DNA from: Fictibacillus terranigra
GTDB taxonomy: Bacteria > Bacillota > Bacilli > Bacillales > Fictibacillaceae
NCBI RefSeq assembly: GCF_030412265.1
Contig: NZ_JAUHLN010000002.1
Coordinates: 1,178,001-1,242,000, forward strand
Length of the DNA: 64,000 bases
Direction: 5' to 3'
Positions within the stretch are counted from its first letter, which is position 1; every line of letters starts with the position of its first letter. Positions 26,827 through 34,880 of the stretch are shown in pieces. A program made the position numbers and the translations under genes. The notes beneath the pieces were generated by a model that searched no databases, was not told the origin of the DNA, and worked only from the letters and a program-made list of their open reading frames with translations.

Positions 26827-27345
26827 TTATTCATTTTTTAAGTGGGAGGTGCAATTTGTGAATCGGATAAGTTTTCCGTGACGAGTGTACTCAAGCAGAT
26901 GCATGCCTGTATTGTCAGAGTGAAACCAAACAGTATTGCCGGAAGGCAGCCCCACGAAGCTTTCAATGATTTGTGTGATCATGCCTCCATGAGAAACAAC
27001 GGCCACTCTTTTAATATCCTTGCCAAGTTCTTTAATCGACGATAAGTTACTTTCACCCCTCAGCCTGAAATCAGTTTTAGATTCATTTTCCTGTTGTTCT
27101 TTAAGGTTCTCTATGTAGGTTACCGGGCAGCCTGTTTTTTTGGAGAGTCGATCAGCAGCCTGTCTGGCTCTGATCAGGGTACTGCTCCAAATCACATCAG
27201 GCAGAAGTTCTGTACACACACGAAGTGCCATTTTATCCACTTGATCAACCCCTCGGCGTGTCAGCGGCAAATCAGTTGAGCCTGTGTAGTCTTCTTCTAG
27301 AAAATCATCTTCTGATTCCCCGTGCCGAATCAACAAGATCTGCAT
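26827..27345 (-). CDS. Histidine phosphatase family protein
   Basis: A 172-residue phosphoglycerate-mutase-like phosphatase. LLIRHGESEDD holds the RHG catalytic motif, SSTLIRARQAAD the second Arg region, and VAVVSHGGMITQII the second catalytic His. The substrate is unknown. ATG 27345 follows AGGAGG at 6 bases. A small membrane-protein gene lies 26 bases upstream with a weak hairpin plus T-run between them. Confidence 0.82.
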   Translation of the reverse strand: MQILLIRHGESEDDFLEEDYTGSTDLPLTRRGVDQVDKMALRVCTELLPDVIWSSTLIRARQAADRLSKKTGCPVTYIENLKEQQENESKTDFRLRGESNLSSIKELGKDIKRVAVVSHGGMITQIIESFVGLPSGNTVWFHSDNTGMHLLEYTRHGKLIRFTNCTSHLKNE

Positions 27346-27371
27346 GAGCACCTCCTAAAAAAAGAACCGAG

Positions 27372-27536
27372 TTACATCGGTCCTCCATTGTATGAACTAT
27401 TATTTTTCGCATTCTCTGATTCTAAAAGTCGAACGGAGTCATCCTCTTGGAGTGCAGTCTTTGTTGCTTTGCTGGAATATACAAAAAATCCAATCATAAC
27501 GGCCGCCGCGATCAACAGCAGCAAGAACCAAGCCAT
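27372..27536 (-). CDS. Small single-pass membrane protein
   Basis: A 54-residue protein beginning MAWFLLLLIAAAVMIGFF, one membrane helix near the N-terminus, followed by a polar tail ending SSYNGGPM. ATG 27536 has GGAGG 8 bases upstream. No known family. An ACCGA/TCGGT hairpin with seven T (27359-27379) overlaps its stop codon and could limit read-through into the phosphatase gene. Confidence 0.65.
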   Translation of the reverse strand: MAWFLLLLIAAAVMIGFFVYSSKATKTALQEDDSVRLLESENAKNNSSYNGGPM

Positions 27537-27725
27537 TAGACTTACCTCCTTTTTTTAATCTCTCTCTGCTCTACCTTATGAAGCAAATCAGCAAATGATG
27601 AAAAAAAGCGGAATAGCGCCTCATCATCACTCTTAATTAATTTCTCTGTCCTACAGAATATTCCTTCTAACGAATTAAATGTACTTTACAAAAATGGCCG
27701 GTACCTGGCTTTCTTCAAACAAGTA

Positions 27726-28943
27726 TTATTTCGCCAACATTACTGGCTTTCTTTTATTTCGGCTCACTTTCGACCGGTATTGCATCAGTATGATCGAAGC
27801 GATAACGAATGAGCTGATCCCGAAGCCGATCACCATCTTTTCAAAACCAATCGTATCCAGGAATAACCCGGTTAACAGCATAAGAATCTGAAAGATAATG
27901 TTGTCGGTCATTCCTTTAATGGAGAAAAACCGTCCATGATAGTCAGAAGGGATGTCCGTTTGGAAAATAGTCGTGGTCACAGGGAAAAGCATACCCGCTG
28001 AAAGGCCGAACAGGCCAAACGAAACAACAGACATCGCGGGATGAGCCGCTAAAAATAATGATGTATGAGCCGTCGCGATAAGAAAGGTGATGCCAAACAG
28101 AAACGGCAGCCGCGGACGTTCGCGAAAGAACTTTCGGGCCAGAAAGGTACCAAGAAATACACAAAGCCCCTCTGTTGTATAGAGAATCCCTTTAATACCG
28201 GGATTGTGCTGGATTTGGCTGATCTCGATGACCATCAAGTTAAAACCAGAAAGAAATAGGTAAGGCGGTATGAGAAGAAAGATACCGTATACGACCTTCG
28301 ATTGTTTTCTCACGATAGGATAAAGTTCTTTTAACGTAGTGAAGAAGTTCTCTTTCTTTCTGTCTGCTGACTTCTCCTTCACTTTTCCCTCTACTGAAAT
28401 GTAAAAAGTCGAGAGGAGGAGTATTACATACGTTACAAGTGTCAATGTATACATTGCTGTCAGCGACATACCGACGAGCATTGCTCCCCCAAGCGCTGTC
28501 CCTGCGATTCTTGCACCTGTAAAAATGTTCATATATACACCGTTTGCCTGCAGAAGTTCTTCTTTTCTCACAATCAGCGGAATGAGCGTCTGCATGGCGG
28601 GATTGGAGAACGTTCCCGCGATTCCGATGATGAACGTGTAGATCAGCATCCACCAGACATTTTCATAGGCAATGGCCAAGTACATGAAACCGATTGCAAA
28701 GCACCTGGCCAAACCGGCATAAATGAGGATTTTCTTCTTATCTCCACGGTCAATGATCCTCCCTGCCATGGGAGCAAGAAAGATCCCGACCAAAAATCCT
28801 GACAGAATGATCAGTGCCTGTAAAAAGGATGACTCTACGTTCTTCTGCAAAAATTCAAGGTTGCCGATAATCCCGACCCATAGACCGGTACTCGAAACGG
28901 CGACACCAAACATAAGTAATAAAAAGTTACGGTTCTTCCACAT
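27726..28943 (-). CDS. MFS transporter
   Basis: A 405-residue major facilitator with about 12 hydrophobic segments. MAGRIIDRGDKKKIL is the loop 2-3 signature (variant of GxxxDRxGRR). The central loop (SVEGKVKEKSADRKKENF) separates two six-helix halves. It resembles the MFS_3/enterobactin-exporter-like branch, hence efflux of a small molecule is likely, with the substrate unknown. ATG 28943 lies 7 bases after AAAGGGG. Divergent from the YczE gene. The 27537-27725 stretch downstream and upstream shows no gene. Confidence 0.82.
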   Translation of the reverse strand: MWKNRNFLLLMFGVAVSSTGLWVGIIGNLEFLQKNVESSFLQALIILSGFLVGIFLAPMAGRIIDRGDKKKILIYAGLARCFAIGFMYLAIAYENVWWMLIYTFIIGIAGTFSNPAMQTLIPLIVRKEELLQANGVYMNIFTGARIAGTALGGAMLVGMSLTAMYTLTLVTYVILLLSTFYISVEGKVKEKSADRKKENFFTTLKELYPIVRKQSKVVYGIFLLIPPYLFLSGFNLMVIEISQIQHNPGIKGILYTTEGLCVFLGTFLARKFFRERPRLPFLFGITFLIATAHTSLFLAAHPAMSVVSFGLFGLSAGMLFPVTTTIFQTDIPSDYHGRFFSIKGMTDNIIFQILMLLTGLFLDTIGFEKMVIGFGISSFVIASIILMQYRSKVSRNKRKPVMLAK

Positions 28944-29034
28944 TCCATTACCCCTTTCCCGATACATCACACATATTTAACATTACCACCATATTTTAAC
29001 ATGAATGGCGAGGAACGGGATAAAATTGGGTTCT

Positions 29035-29122
29035 AAATCCGCACCCGACGGATTTATGGAAGACAAGACCCGGCATATAGTAATGAAGATAACCCTTGGA
29101 TCATCTGAATCCAGGGTTTTAA
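29035..29122 (+). promoter_or_regulatory. Structured 5' leader with terminator-like hairpin
   Basis: Upstream of the YczE gene a 7-bp stem AAATCCG/CGGATTT (29035-29055, loop CACCCGA) is followed by AACCCTTGGAT/ATCCAGGGTT (29091-29118, one bulge) and TTTT. This could be an attenuator. No known riboswitch consensus was recognised. Confidence 0.4.
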
Positions 29123-29142
29123 TTGTTAAAGGGGCCATAGAT

Positions 29143-29739
29143 ATGATCAAAAGAAAATTATCATTCTTTACGATAGGTATTCTTATACTCTCGCTTGGCA
29201 TCGCACTAACCATTCTTTCAAAATCCGGCACTTCCCCTTACGATGCACTTCTCGTTGGATTGTTTCGAAGCATTGGGCTTACTGTAGGCTCGTGGGAAAT
29301 TCTCATTGCCCTGTTGATGATCTATTTAAATGCAGCTGTTTCTCGAAGCCGGCCCGAATACTTAGCATTAATGACGGCTTTCATCACCGGGGCTGGCATC
29401 GATTTCTGGCTCTTCACCCTTCAAAACTGGCTGATGCCCATTTCCTGCTTCTCTCAATTCTTGCTGCTCACTTTAGGCATGGTGGCCATTGGTATCGGAA
29501 CATCCCTCTATTTACAAGCCAAATTTGCACCTATTCCCCTGGACCGTCTTATGCTCATTCTTCAAAACCAGGCTGGCTGGACGCTCGCTTTATCTCGTCT
29601 GGTGATCAGCATTGTGATTCTTATACTCGCCTTTCTTCTCCACGGCCCCATCGGCATTGGAACGGTTTTGACCGCATTTTTCAATGGAAGCATTCTTTCC
29701 TTTTTCATGCCCCTCGCCACGAAATTGTATAAAATTTAG
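29143..29739 (+). CDS. YczE/YitT-type integral membrane protein
   Basis: A 198-residue membrane protein with five to six hydrophobic helices. GTSPYDALLVGLFRSIGLTVG and GIGTSLYLQAKFAPIPLDRLM are typical of the YczE family, whose function is unknown. ATG 29143 has AAAGGGG 8 bases upstream; the longer open frame from 29005 covers the leader hairpins and is rejected. It ends at a bidirectional terminator. Confidence 0.8.
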   Translation: MIKRKLSFFTIGILILSLGIALTILSKSGTSPYDALLVGLFRSIGLTVGSWEILIALLMIYLNAAVSRSRPEYLALMTAFITGAGIDFWLFTLQNWLMPISCFSQFLLLTLGMVAIGIGTSLYLQAKFAPIPLDRLMLILQNQAGWTLALSRLVISIVILILAFLLHGPIGIGTVLTAFFNGSILSFFMPLATKLYKI

Positions 29740-29769
29740 ATGGATGATCGAACCGCATCTGCCTTTAAA

Positions 29770-29805
29770 AAAAAGACGGATGGCTCGTTAGCCGCCCGTC
29801 TTTTT
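29770..29805. terminator. Bidirectional intrinsic terminator
   Basis: AAAAGACGG..GGCT pairs with AGCC..CCGTCTTTT around 29771-29804; T-runs on both strands. It overlaps the last codons of the convergent symporter gene. Confidence 0.85.
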
Positions 29806-31005
29806 ATTCTTATCCCAGCGATTGATCACTGCTGCATTTGCCGTGCTTCCAATGACGTTCAGTGCAGTTCGGAAACCATCGGTCAACCGGTCCACTCCCG
29901 CAACGATTGCAATCCCTTCAAGGGGCAAGCCAGCCGCGGACAATACAGTGGTCATCATAATGATGCCTGCACCTGGCACACCAGCTGTACTGAAGGAAAC
30001 AAGCAGGGCACTGATAAAAACTGATGTGATTAAAGAAGCGGTTATGGGTACATCAAAGAATTGGGCAATGAAAAGAGCGTTGAACCCTTGGAGTATGGCC
30101 GCTCCATCCCGTTTAACAGCTGTACCAAACGGCAGGGCAAAGCTGGTGATTTCTTGTCTCATCCCGTAATGGCTTTTTGCGTTATCCATGGATACTGGCA
30201 GCGCGGCATTAGAGCTTGCGGTGCCAAACGCCAAAGAGAATGAAGGAAAAAAGCTTTTAAAGAAATGGTTTGGCTTGGCTCCAACGATCAGTAGAAACAG
30301 ATAGTAGATCACCGTCATCACAATAATCGCTGCTATTAAACCAACGACATACAACAGAAGCTTTTTTACGATACCGAAGCCTTGCGAGGCAATGACGGAG
30401 GCTATTAAAGCAAACACACCGATCGGAGCCACCTTTAATATGATTTGCAATATTTTTTCCACGATCGCATACACACTTTCAACCAAAGCCCTAAAAGGTT
30501 TGGCTTTCTCCTTTACGAGATTCATGGCTGCTCCGATTAAAACCGCTGAGATAATAACCTGCAGCAAGTTTGCTGTACTCAAAGCTTCAAAAGGATTCGT
30601 CGGTACGATGCCTACTAACCAGTCCACTAAGGATTGGCTTTTCTGTGTTTTATCCGGTGCTTCCGCCATTTTTGAAAGAGAGATCCCTGTACCTGGCTTG
30701 AGGACCGCCGCCATGAGCATGCCGATCGCGAGGGCTATCGAGCTGGTGATGATATACAGCGGGAGGAGTTTGGCAGTATATGAACCGATCTTTCCCGTTC
30801 CCTGGAGACTTGTCAGTCCTATGATCAGTGACGTGAATACGACAGGAACGACAATGAATTGAATGACTCGAATAAAGGCTTGTCCGATCGGTGACAGGAC
30901 ATAATGATCAATCTTCCCAACATGACCGGGAACCAATGCATGTAAGAGAACGCCCGCAAGAATACCCAAAATCAATCCTGCAAGAATCTTTGTTGATAAT
31001 TTCAG
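29788..31005 (-). CDS. Dicarboxylate/amino acid:cation symporter (DAACS family)
   Basis: A 405-residue sodium- or proton-coupled transporter of the GltP/DctA/TcyP fold. It has SLAFGTASSNAALPVSMDNA (HP1-like serine-rich hairpin), GTAVKRDGAAILQGFNALF and GVPGAGIIMMTTVL (HP2-like). The substrate, glutamate/aspartate or cystine, is not resolved. The best start is an unusual CTG at 31003-31005, 6 bases after AGGAGGGG, giving LKLSTKILAGLILGIL, which matches the family N-terminus. The next in-frame candidate, TTG 30975, has no ribosome site. Confidence 0.85.
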   Translation of the reverse strand: MKLSTKILAGLILGILAGVLLHALVPGHVGKIDHYVLSPIGQAFIRVIQFIVVPVVFTSLIIGLTSLQGTGKIGSYTAKLLPLYIITSSIALAIGMLMAAVLKPGTGISLSKMAEAPDKTQKSQSLVDWLVGIVPTNPFEALSTANLLQVIISAVLIGAAMNLVKEKAKPFRALVESVYAIVEKILQIILKVAPIGVFALIASVIASQGFGIVKKLLLYVVGLIAAIIVMTVIYYLFLLIVGAKPNHFFKSFFPSFSLAFGTASSNAALPVSMDNAKSHYGMRQEITSFALPFGTAVKRDGAAILQGFNALFIAQFFDVPITASLITSVFISALLVSFSTAGVPGAGIIMMTTVLSAAGLPLEGIAIVAGVDRLTDGFRTALNVIGSTANAAVINRWDKNKKTGG

Positions 31006-31083
31006 TTTTCTCCCCTCCTATTTCATAGTTATTACATTGGTTTACTATATAATAATTTGCCGATCGTCCAAAGATGTTGCTTG

Positions 31084-31347
31084 TCATTGATAAAGTGACT
31101 GAATGCTCTTCAGGTCATGAAGCAACAAGCCAATCTCCTCACTGCTCAGCCTGACCGGCATCGCATCATATAGAGTAATGACCTGACCATCCAAGTCATT
31201 TTGATGCTTCTGAAGATAACCGTAAAGCTTATTTAACTGGCTCACGGATAGGGTGGATTGTGTGGCCAGATGTTTCACTTGCTGCAGTGAAAACTCGTTC
31301 ATGCTCACATCAAATTCTCCTGAGATGATGTTTCCGTTCATTTGCAT
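31084..31347 (-). CDS. Hypothetical protein
   Basis: An 87-residue soluble protein with no family I recognise. Helical segments FSLQQVKHLATQSTLSVSQL and EEIGLLLHDLKSIQSLYQ. ATG 31347 is preceded by GAAGGGAGAG, a strong ribosome site. It lies divergently from the truncated oxidoreductase and shortly after the symporter promoter region. Confidence 0.6.
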   Translation of the reverse strand: MQMNGNIISGEFDVSMNEFSLQQVKHLATQSTLSVSQLNKLYGYLQKHQNDLDGQVITLYDAMPVRLSSEEIGLLLHDLKSIQSLYQ

Positions 31348-31465
31348 GTGATCTCTCCCTTCTTTATTTTTTTTTAGTTTACCCTTCACCATGAAAATTC
31401 CTCGTCTTTTGTCACAGAAGATCGCTCTTTCTCGTCTTGCTTATAAAAGAGAAAGTGGTGATCTT

Positions 31466-31624
31466 ATGGAAACATTTGAAACAGTGATCATTGGCGGAGG
31501 GATCGCCGGGCTTATAGCAGCTGTCTATTTAGCCAAAGCCGGTATTTCAACCGTGGTCATTGAAAAAGGAAATCGCCGCATATCACTGCCTAGTTGTCAG
31601 GAATGCGGTTTATGTTCATACTAG
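31466..31624 (+). pseudogene. N-terminal fragment of an FAD-dependent oxidoreductase
   Basis: A 52-residue frame starting METFETVIIGGGIAGLIAAV with a complete FAD/NAD GxGxxG motif and VVIEKGN, as in phytoene-desaturase or amine-oxidase-like proteins. It then goes out of the family pattern and stops at 31622-31624. The rest of the ~400-500-residue enzyme is missing. ATG 31466 has a fair ribosome site. It is judged a relic. Confidence 0.65.
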
Positions 31625-31675
31625 AAAGGTATACTAGAACCTCTTCCGTACCGGGAGAACATGTGGAGGATTTAC

Positions 31676-32419
31676 TTGAATAAGAAACTGAAGCTTGTCC
31701 TTATCATCTTGCTGCTCTTGCTTGCTGTCTATGCCGGCGGTTTTCTCATCTGGACCCAGAAGACCTTCGTGCCTACCGCTCAATTGAACCAGTTAGTGGA
31801 CGTAAAAAAAGAGGTCCTGCATCAAGACGACCTGTATATTTTCAAACCGAAAAATATGAAACCCACGGATGGCATCATTTTTTATCCTGGTGCTAAAGTG
31901 GAACCAGCCGCATATTCCTACTGGGCAAAAAAAGTGGCTGATGCCGGGTATCTCGTTGTCATTCCAAAAATGCCGCTGAACCTGGCATTGCTCGGCAAAA
32001 ACAGAGCCGACGAAGCGATGAAAGCCGATCCTGCTATTAAGAAATGGTATATTGCCGGCCATTCAATAGGAGGACCAGCAGCTTCCGCTTATGCTCTAAA
32101 ACACCCCAATAAGATTAAAGGCATCATCTTCCTTGGTTCCTATACAACGGAAGGTTCAAATTTATCAAAAGCCCGCTTTCCTCTCCTGTCCATTTATGGA
32201 GAACGGGACGGATTGACAACAAAAGCAAAGATCAATGGCAACAAATCTTTTAACCCGGCAAATACAACCTATTATGAGATCAAAGGCGGCAACCATGCCC
32301 AGTTTGGCATGTACGGTCCGCAAGCCGGGGACAAAAAAGCGCGGATTTCCAATAAGAAACAGCAGGATGAAGTGATTAAAGAAATGATCTCCTGGCTCAA
32401 TAAGAAAAAACAGCAATAA
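31676..32419 (+). CDS. Membrane-anchored alpha/beta hydrolase
   Basis: A 247-residue protein starting at TTG 31676, 6 bases after GGAGG; an ATG at 31661 would sit inside the ribosome site. Residues 5-26 form an N-terminal signal anchor (KLVLIILLLLLAVYAGGFLI). The hydrolase fold shows GHSIGG (nucleophile Ser), ERDG (Asp) and GGNHAQFG (His), typical of the dienelactone-hydrolase-like Abhydrolase_5 group. It probably acts outside the membrane on a small ester or peptide; the substrate is unknown. Confidence 0.8.
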   Translation: MNKKLKLVLIILLLLLAVYAGGFLIWTQKTFVPTAQLNQLVDVKKEVLHQDDLYIFKPKNMKPTDGIIFYPGAKVEPAAYSYWAKKVADAGYLVVIPKMPLNLALLGKNRADEAMKADPAIKKWYIAGHSIGGPAASAYALKHPNKIKGIIFLGSYTTEGSNLSKARFPLLSIYGERDGLTTKAKINGNKSFNPANTTYYEIKGGNHAQFGMYGPQAGDKKARISNKKQQDEVIKEMISWLNKKKQQ

Positions 32420-32425
32420 CTAATG

Positions 32426-32470
32426 AAGTGCACCACCCTTGTTATCATTCTCTACAAGGGTGGTGCACTT
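32426..32470. repeat. 17-bp perfect inverted repeat downstream of the hydrolase
   Basis: AAGTGCACCACCCTTGT (32426-32442) and its exact complement (32454-32470) are separated by 11 bases. There is no T-run on either side, so it is not a standard terminator. It could be a Rho-type barrier, an mRNA 3'-end stabiliser or a protein-binding site. Confidence 0.7.
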
Positions 32471-32550
32471 GCGATTAGGGTGCAATATTTAGTTTTTCTA
32501 CCATCGTAAACTAGAAAGATAGGATGGAAGTGCTGTACTTTATTGATCTA

Positions 32551-32606
32551 AAGCGTGTTCGCCCAAAACTACCACTGGACTTTCACGCTTTTCCTTGGTA
32601 GTTTTT
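32551..32606 (+). promoter_or_regulatory. Interleaved inverted repeats, candidate pseudoknot leader
   Basis: AAGCGTG (32551-32557) complements CACGCTT (32584-32590), and AAAACTACCA (32565-32574) complements TGGTAGTTTT (32596-32605). The two stems interleave, so the RNA can form either a pseudoknot or two exclusive hairpins, the second followed by a T-run. It lies 49 bases before the IclR gene. Confidence 0.5.
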
Positions 32607-32654
32607 GAAGAGAGCCTCATTTTCTATTATGCATCGGTAAAGGAGACGTTCTGA

Positions 32655-33407
32655 ATGGATAAAAGCAGTAAAAATGGAAGTGTGGAAAAAGCTCTCAGCA
32701 TCTTGGAGTTCTTTTCAGAAAACACTCCCTTTTATACGTTGCAGCAGCTTTCCAAGGAATCCGGATACCCAAAGACCACTTTGTTCCGGTTATTGTGTTC
32801 TCTGGAGAAATTCGGTTATATCAGAAGAGCACAAACCAAAGGTGAAATACAATTCGGCCTTGGCTGGAGTTTTCTAGAAAAGGCCGCACTCGTAAAGGAA
32901 CAGATCAATTTGAAGGAACTGGCCAAAAATATAATGATCTCTTTAAGAAACAAAACGAATTTAACGGTACAATTAGCGATCCAAGATGGAAGAGAAGCGG
33001 TCTACATAGAGCAGATCCCTTCCTTTCAGCCTATTCGGGTCTATCCTGAAATCGGGCGGCGGGTCCCTTTACATTCAGCAGCCTGTCCACGGATCCTCTT
33101 GGCTTATCTTCCCGAGGAAGAGCAAAAGGGATTCTTAGAGTTCCATAACTCTCTTAATACAATGAAAAAGGAAGACATACGAAGTGAATTGTCCATGATA
33201 AAGCAACAAGGATTTGCGATCAGTAAGGGAGAACTTGCTGTAGGGACAATGGCGCTGGCTGTTCCCGTTTTTGATGCACAGAACGAGATCATAGCATCTC
33301 TGAGTGTCATTGGGTTAGAAAATGATCGTCTCTTTTACGATACTTCAGAGCTAATTAGCAACTTGAAAGAAGCTTCTTCCAGTATTCTATCGGTGCTAAA
33401 AAGTTAA
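32655..33407 (+). CDS. IclR-family transcriptional regulator
   Basis: A 250-residue regulator. Residues about 8-65 form the winged helix-turn-helix (EKALSILEFFSENTPFYTLQ then GYPKTTLFRLLCSLEKFGYI). Residues about 80-245 form the IclR effector domain (RVPLHSAACPRILLAYLPEE). ATG 32655 follows AAAGGAG. It is followed by a permease and a creatininase-family enzyme on the same strand, and an IclR-type palindrome lies in front of the permease. It probably regulates those two genes in response to their substrate. Confidence 0.9.
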   Translation: MDKSSKNGSVEKALSILEFFSENTPFYTLQQLSKESGYPKTTLFRLLCSLEKFGYIRRAQTKGEIQFGLGWSFLEKAALVKEQINLKELAKNIMISLRNKTNLTVQLAIQDGREAVYIEQIPSFQPIRVYPEIGRRVPLHSAACPRILLAYLPEEEQKGFLEFHNSLNTMKKEDIRSELSMIKQQGFAISKGELAVGTMALAVPVFDAQNEIIASLSVIGLENDRLFYDTSELISNLKEASSSILSVLKS

Positions 33408-33429
33408 ACACGTGTACACGTGTTTTTTT
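33406..33429 (+). terminator. Terminator after iclR-family gene
   Basis: Palindrome AAACACGTG-TA-CACGTGTTT followed by a run of T. It separates the regulator from the permease gene, which therefore needs its own promoter. Confidence 0.7.
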
Positions 33430-33479
33430 GTAAAAACAGAAGGAAAGTTGTCAGAATGGTCGAACTAATTTTAATATAC

Positions 33480-33493
33480 GGAATAATTATTCC
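33480..33493. promoter_or_regulatory. IclR-type operator
   Basis: GGAATAATTATTCC is a perfect 14-bp palindrome close to the E. coli IclR consensus TGGAAATNATTTCCA. It is nested in a wider symmetric region (ATTTTAAT to the left and ATTAAAAT to the right) with a further half-site TTCGGAATT. It sits about 36 bases before the permease start, a place where binding can block a promoter. Confidence 0.6.
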
Positions 33494-33528
33494 TATATTC
33501 GGAATTAAAATAATGGGAGGGCATGCTG

Positions 33529-34869
33529 GTGAATCAACAAAATCTAAAACGATCACTTTCTTTTCTTGACCTTTACTCACTCGGTGTAGCTGCACTCATA
33601 GGGACGGGTATCTTTGTCCTTACGGGAATTGCTGCAAAACCAGCTGGAGCTGGCTTGTTTTTAAGCTTCCTCATCGCAGGGGGCATCGCCATTTGTACCG
33701 CGTTATCTTTCGCAGAGCTCTCAGCAATGTATCCACAGGCAGGAGCAAGCTATGTATACTGTAAAAAGGCTTTTTCCACATTGGGACAAGGAACGGGAAA
33801 TATAGTAGCTTCCGTTGTCGGATGGACGCTCATGACCCAGTATATCGTTGTTGGTGCCGCTGTTTGGCTTGGGTTTGGACTTTATGCGCAGTTTTTCCTG
33901 CCCGGTCTGTCCGTTACGGTATGGGCTGTCATATTGGGCGTATTGACCGTCACTCTTTTATATCTTGGCATCTCTTTTTCAAAATCCGTTATTAATCTGT
34001 TAGTCATTGTAAAAGTATTTGCTCTTCTTTTATTTGTTGTGCTCGGGATTCTTCACCCACAACTTGCAATGCCCATTCATCAGACACCTTTTCTCCCACA
34101 GGGGTTTGGCGGACTAATGGCAGCGGCAGCAATTATTGCTTTCGGACAGATTCATATCGATGCTATAACCACCGTTGCGGAAGAGGCAAAAAATCCCCAT
34201 CGTGATATTCCGAGGGCGACTGTGTGGGCAATTGCCACCGTTGTTGTCTTATATGCACTAGTGGGCTGGGTCTCCGTGACTCTTGTTCCTACCGACGTAC
34301 TTCCTACCCTCAAAGCACCATTAGCTTCAGCTCTTAATGTTGTCACCTCTGGATGGGCATCAAGTTTTGTGGCTGCAGCTGGGATTGCAGCGACGATTAC
34401 TTCGGGTTTAGGCTGTATGATCGGAGGTCCCCGTGTAGGGCTGGCCATGGCGAGAGAAGGTCAATTATGGTCTTCCTTCGGAAAAATTCATCCGAAATTC
34501 AAATCACCGAGCACGGCAACCCTTATTACAGGGGCTTTTGCCATCCTGCTAACACTTACGGGAAATCTCAGCCTCGTGGCTTCAGCCGGCGTATTTACCG
34601 CTTTAATGGTTTTTATTGCAGTTAACGTAGCAGTTATCATTCTTCGTTATAAAGAAAAGAACACAAAAAGGCCCTTTAAAATACCTGGAGGGCTCCTTTT
34701 CCCAATCCTGGGAATTGCCGGCACGATTGTGGAATTGTTCTATTTGGATCCAAAGGCTATTTTAATGGGTGCTGCGTGGATGGTAACAGGTATCATCGTT
34801 TACTTATTTTTTAAAAAAGCGGGAACACACCAATCATTTGATTCAATGACTGATCATAAAAAAGTGTAG
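33529..34869 (+). CDS. APC-family amino acid/amine permease
   Basis: A 446-residue transporter with 12 predicted helices. LGVAALIGTGIFVLTGIAA is the unwound first-helix motif of APC transporters; ALSFAELSAMYPQAGASYVY and DAITTVAEEAKNPHRDIPRA are the second and sixth helix signatures. The cationic-amino-acid-type branch is likely. GTG 33529 is preferred (8 bases after GGGAGG) over ATG 33523, which is too close. Twelve bases separate the stop from the creatininase gene, so the two are co-transcribed. Confidence 0.88.
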   Translation: MNQQNLKRSLSFLDLYSLGVAALIGTGIFVLTGIAAKPAGAGLFLSFLIAGGIAICTALSFAELSAMYPQAGASYVYCKKAFSTLGQGTGNIVASVVGWTLMTQYIVVGAAVWLGFGLYAQFFLPGLSVTVWAVILGVLTVTLLYLGISFSKSVINLLVIVKVFALLLFVVLGILHPQLAMPIHQTPFLPQGFGGLMAAAAIIAFGQIHIDAITTVAEEAKNPHRDIPRATVWAIATVVVLYALVGWVSVTLVPTDVLPTLKAPLASALNVVTSGWASSFVAAAGIAATITSGLGCMIGGPRVGLAMAREGQLWSSFGKIHPKFKSPSTATLITGAFAILLTLTGNLSLVASAGVFTALMVFIAVNVAVIILRYKEKNTKRPFKIPGGLLFPILGIAGTIVELFYLDPKAILMGAAWMVTGIIVYLFFKKAGTHQSFDSMTDHKKV

Positions 34870-34880
34870 GAGGGTTTCTT

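Noticed and set aside
28990-29122. Known riboswitch class in the YczE leader
   Set aside because: I compared it with the guanidine, preQ1, fluoride, ZTP, SAM, glycine and c-di-GMP motifs I know and found no match.
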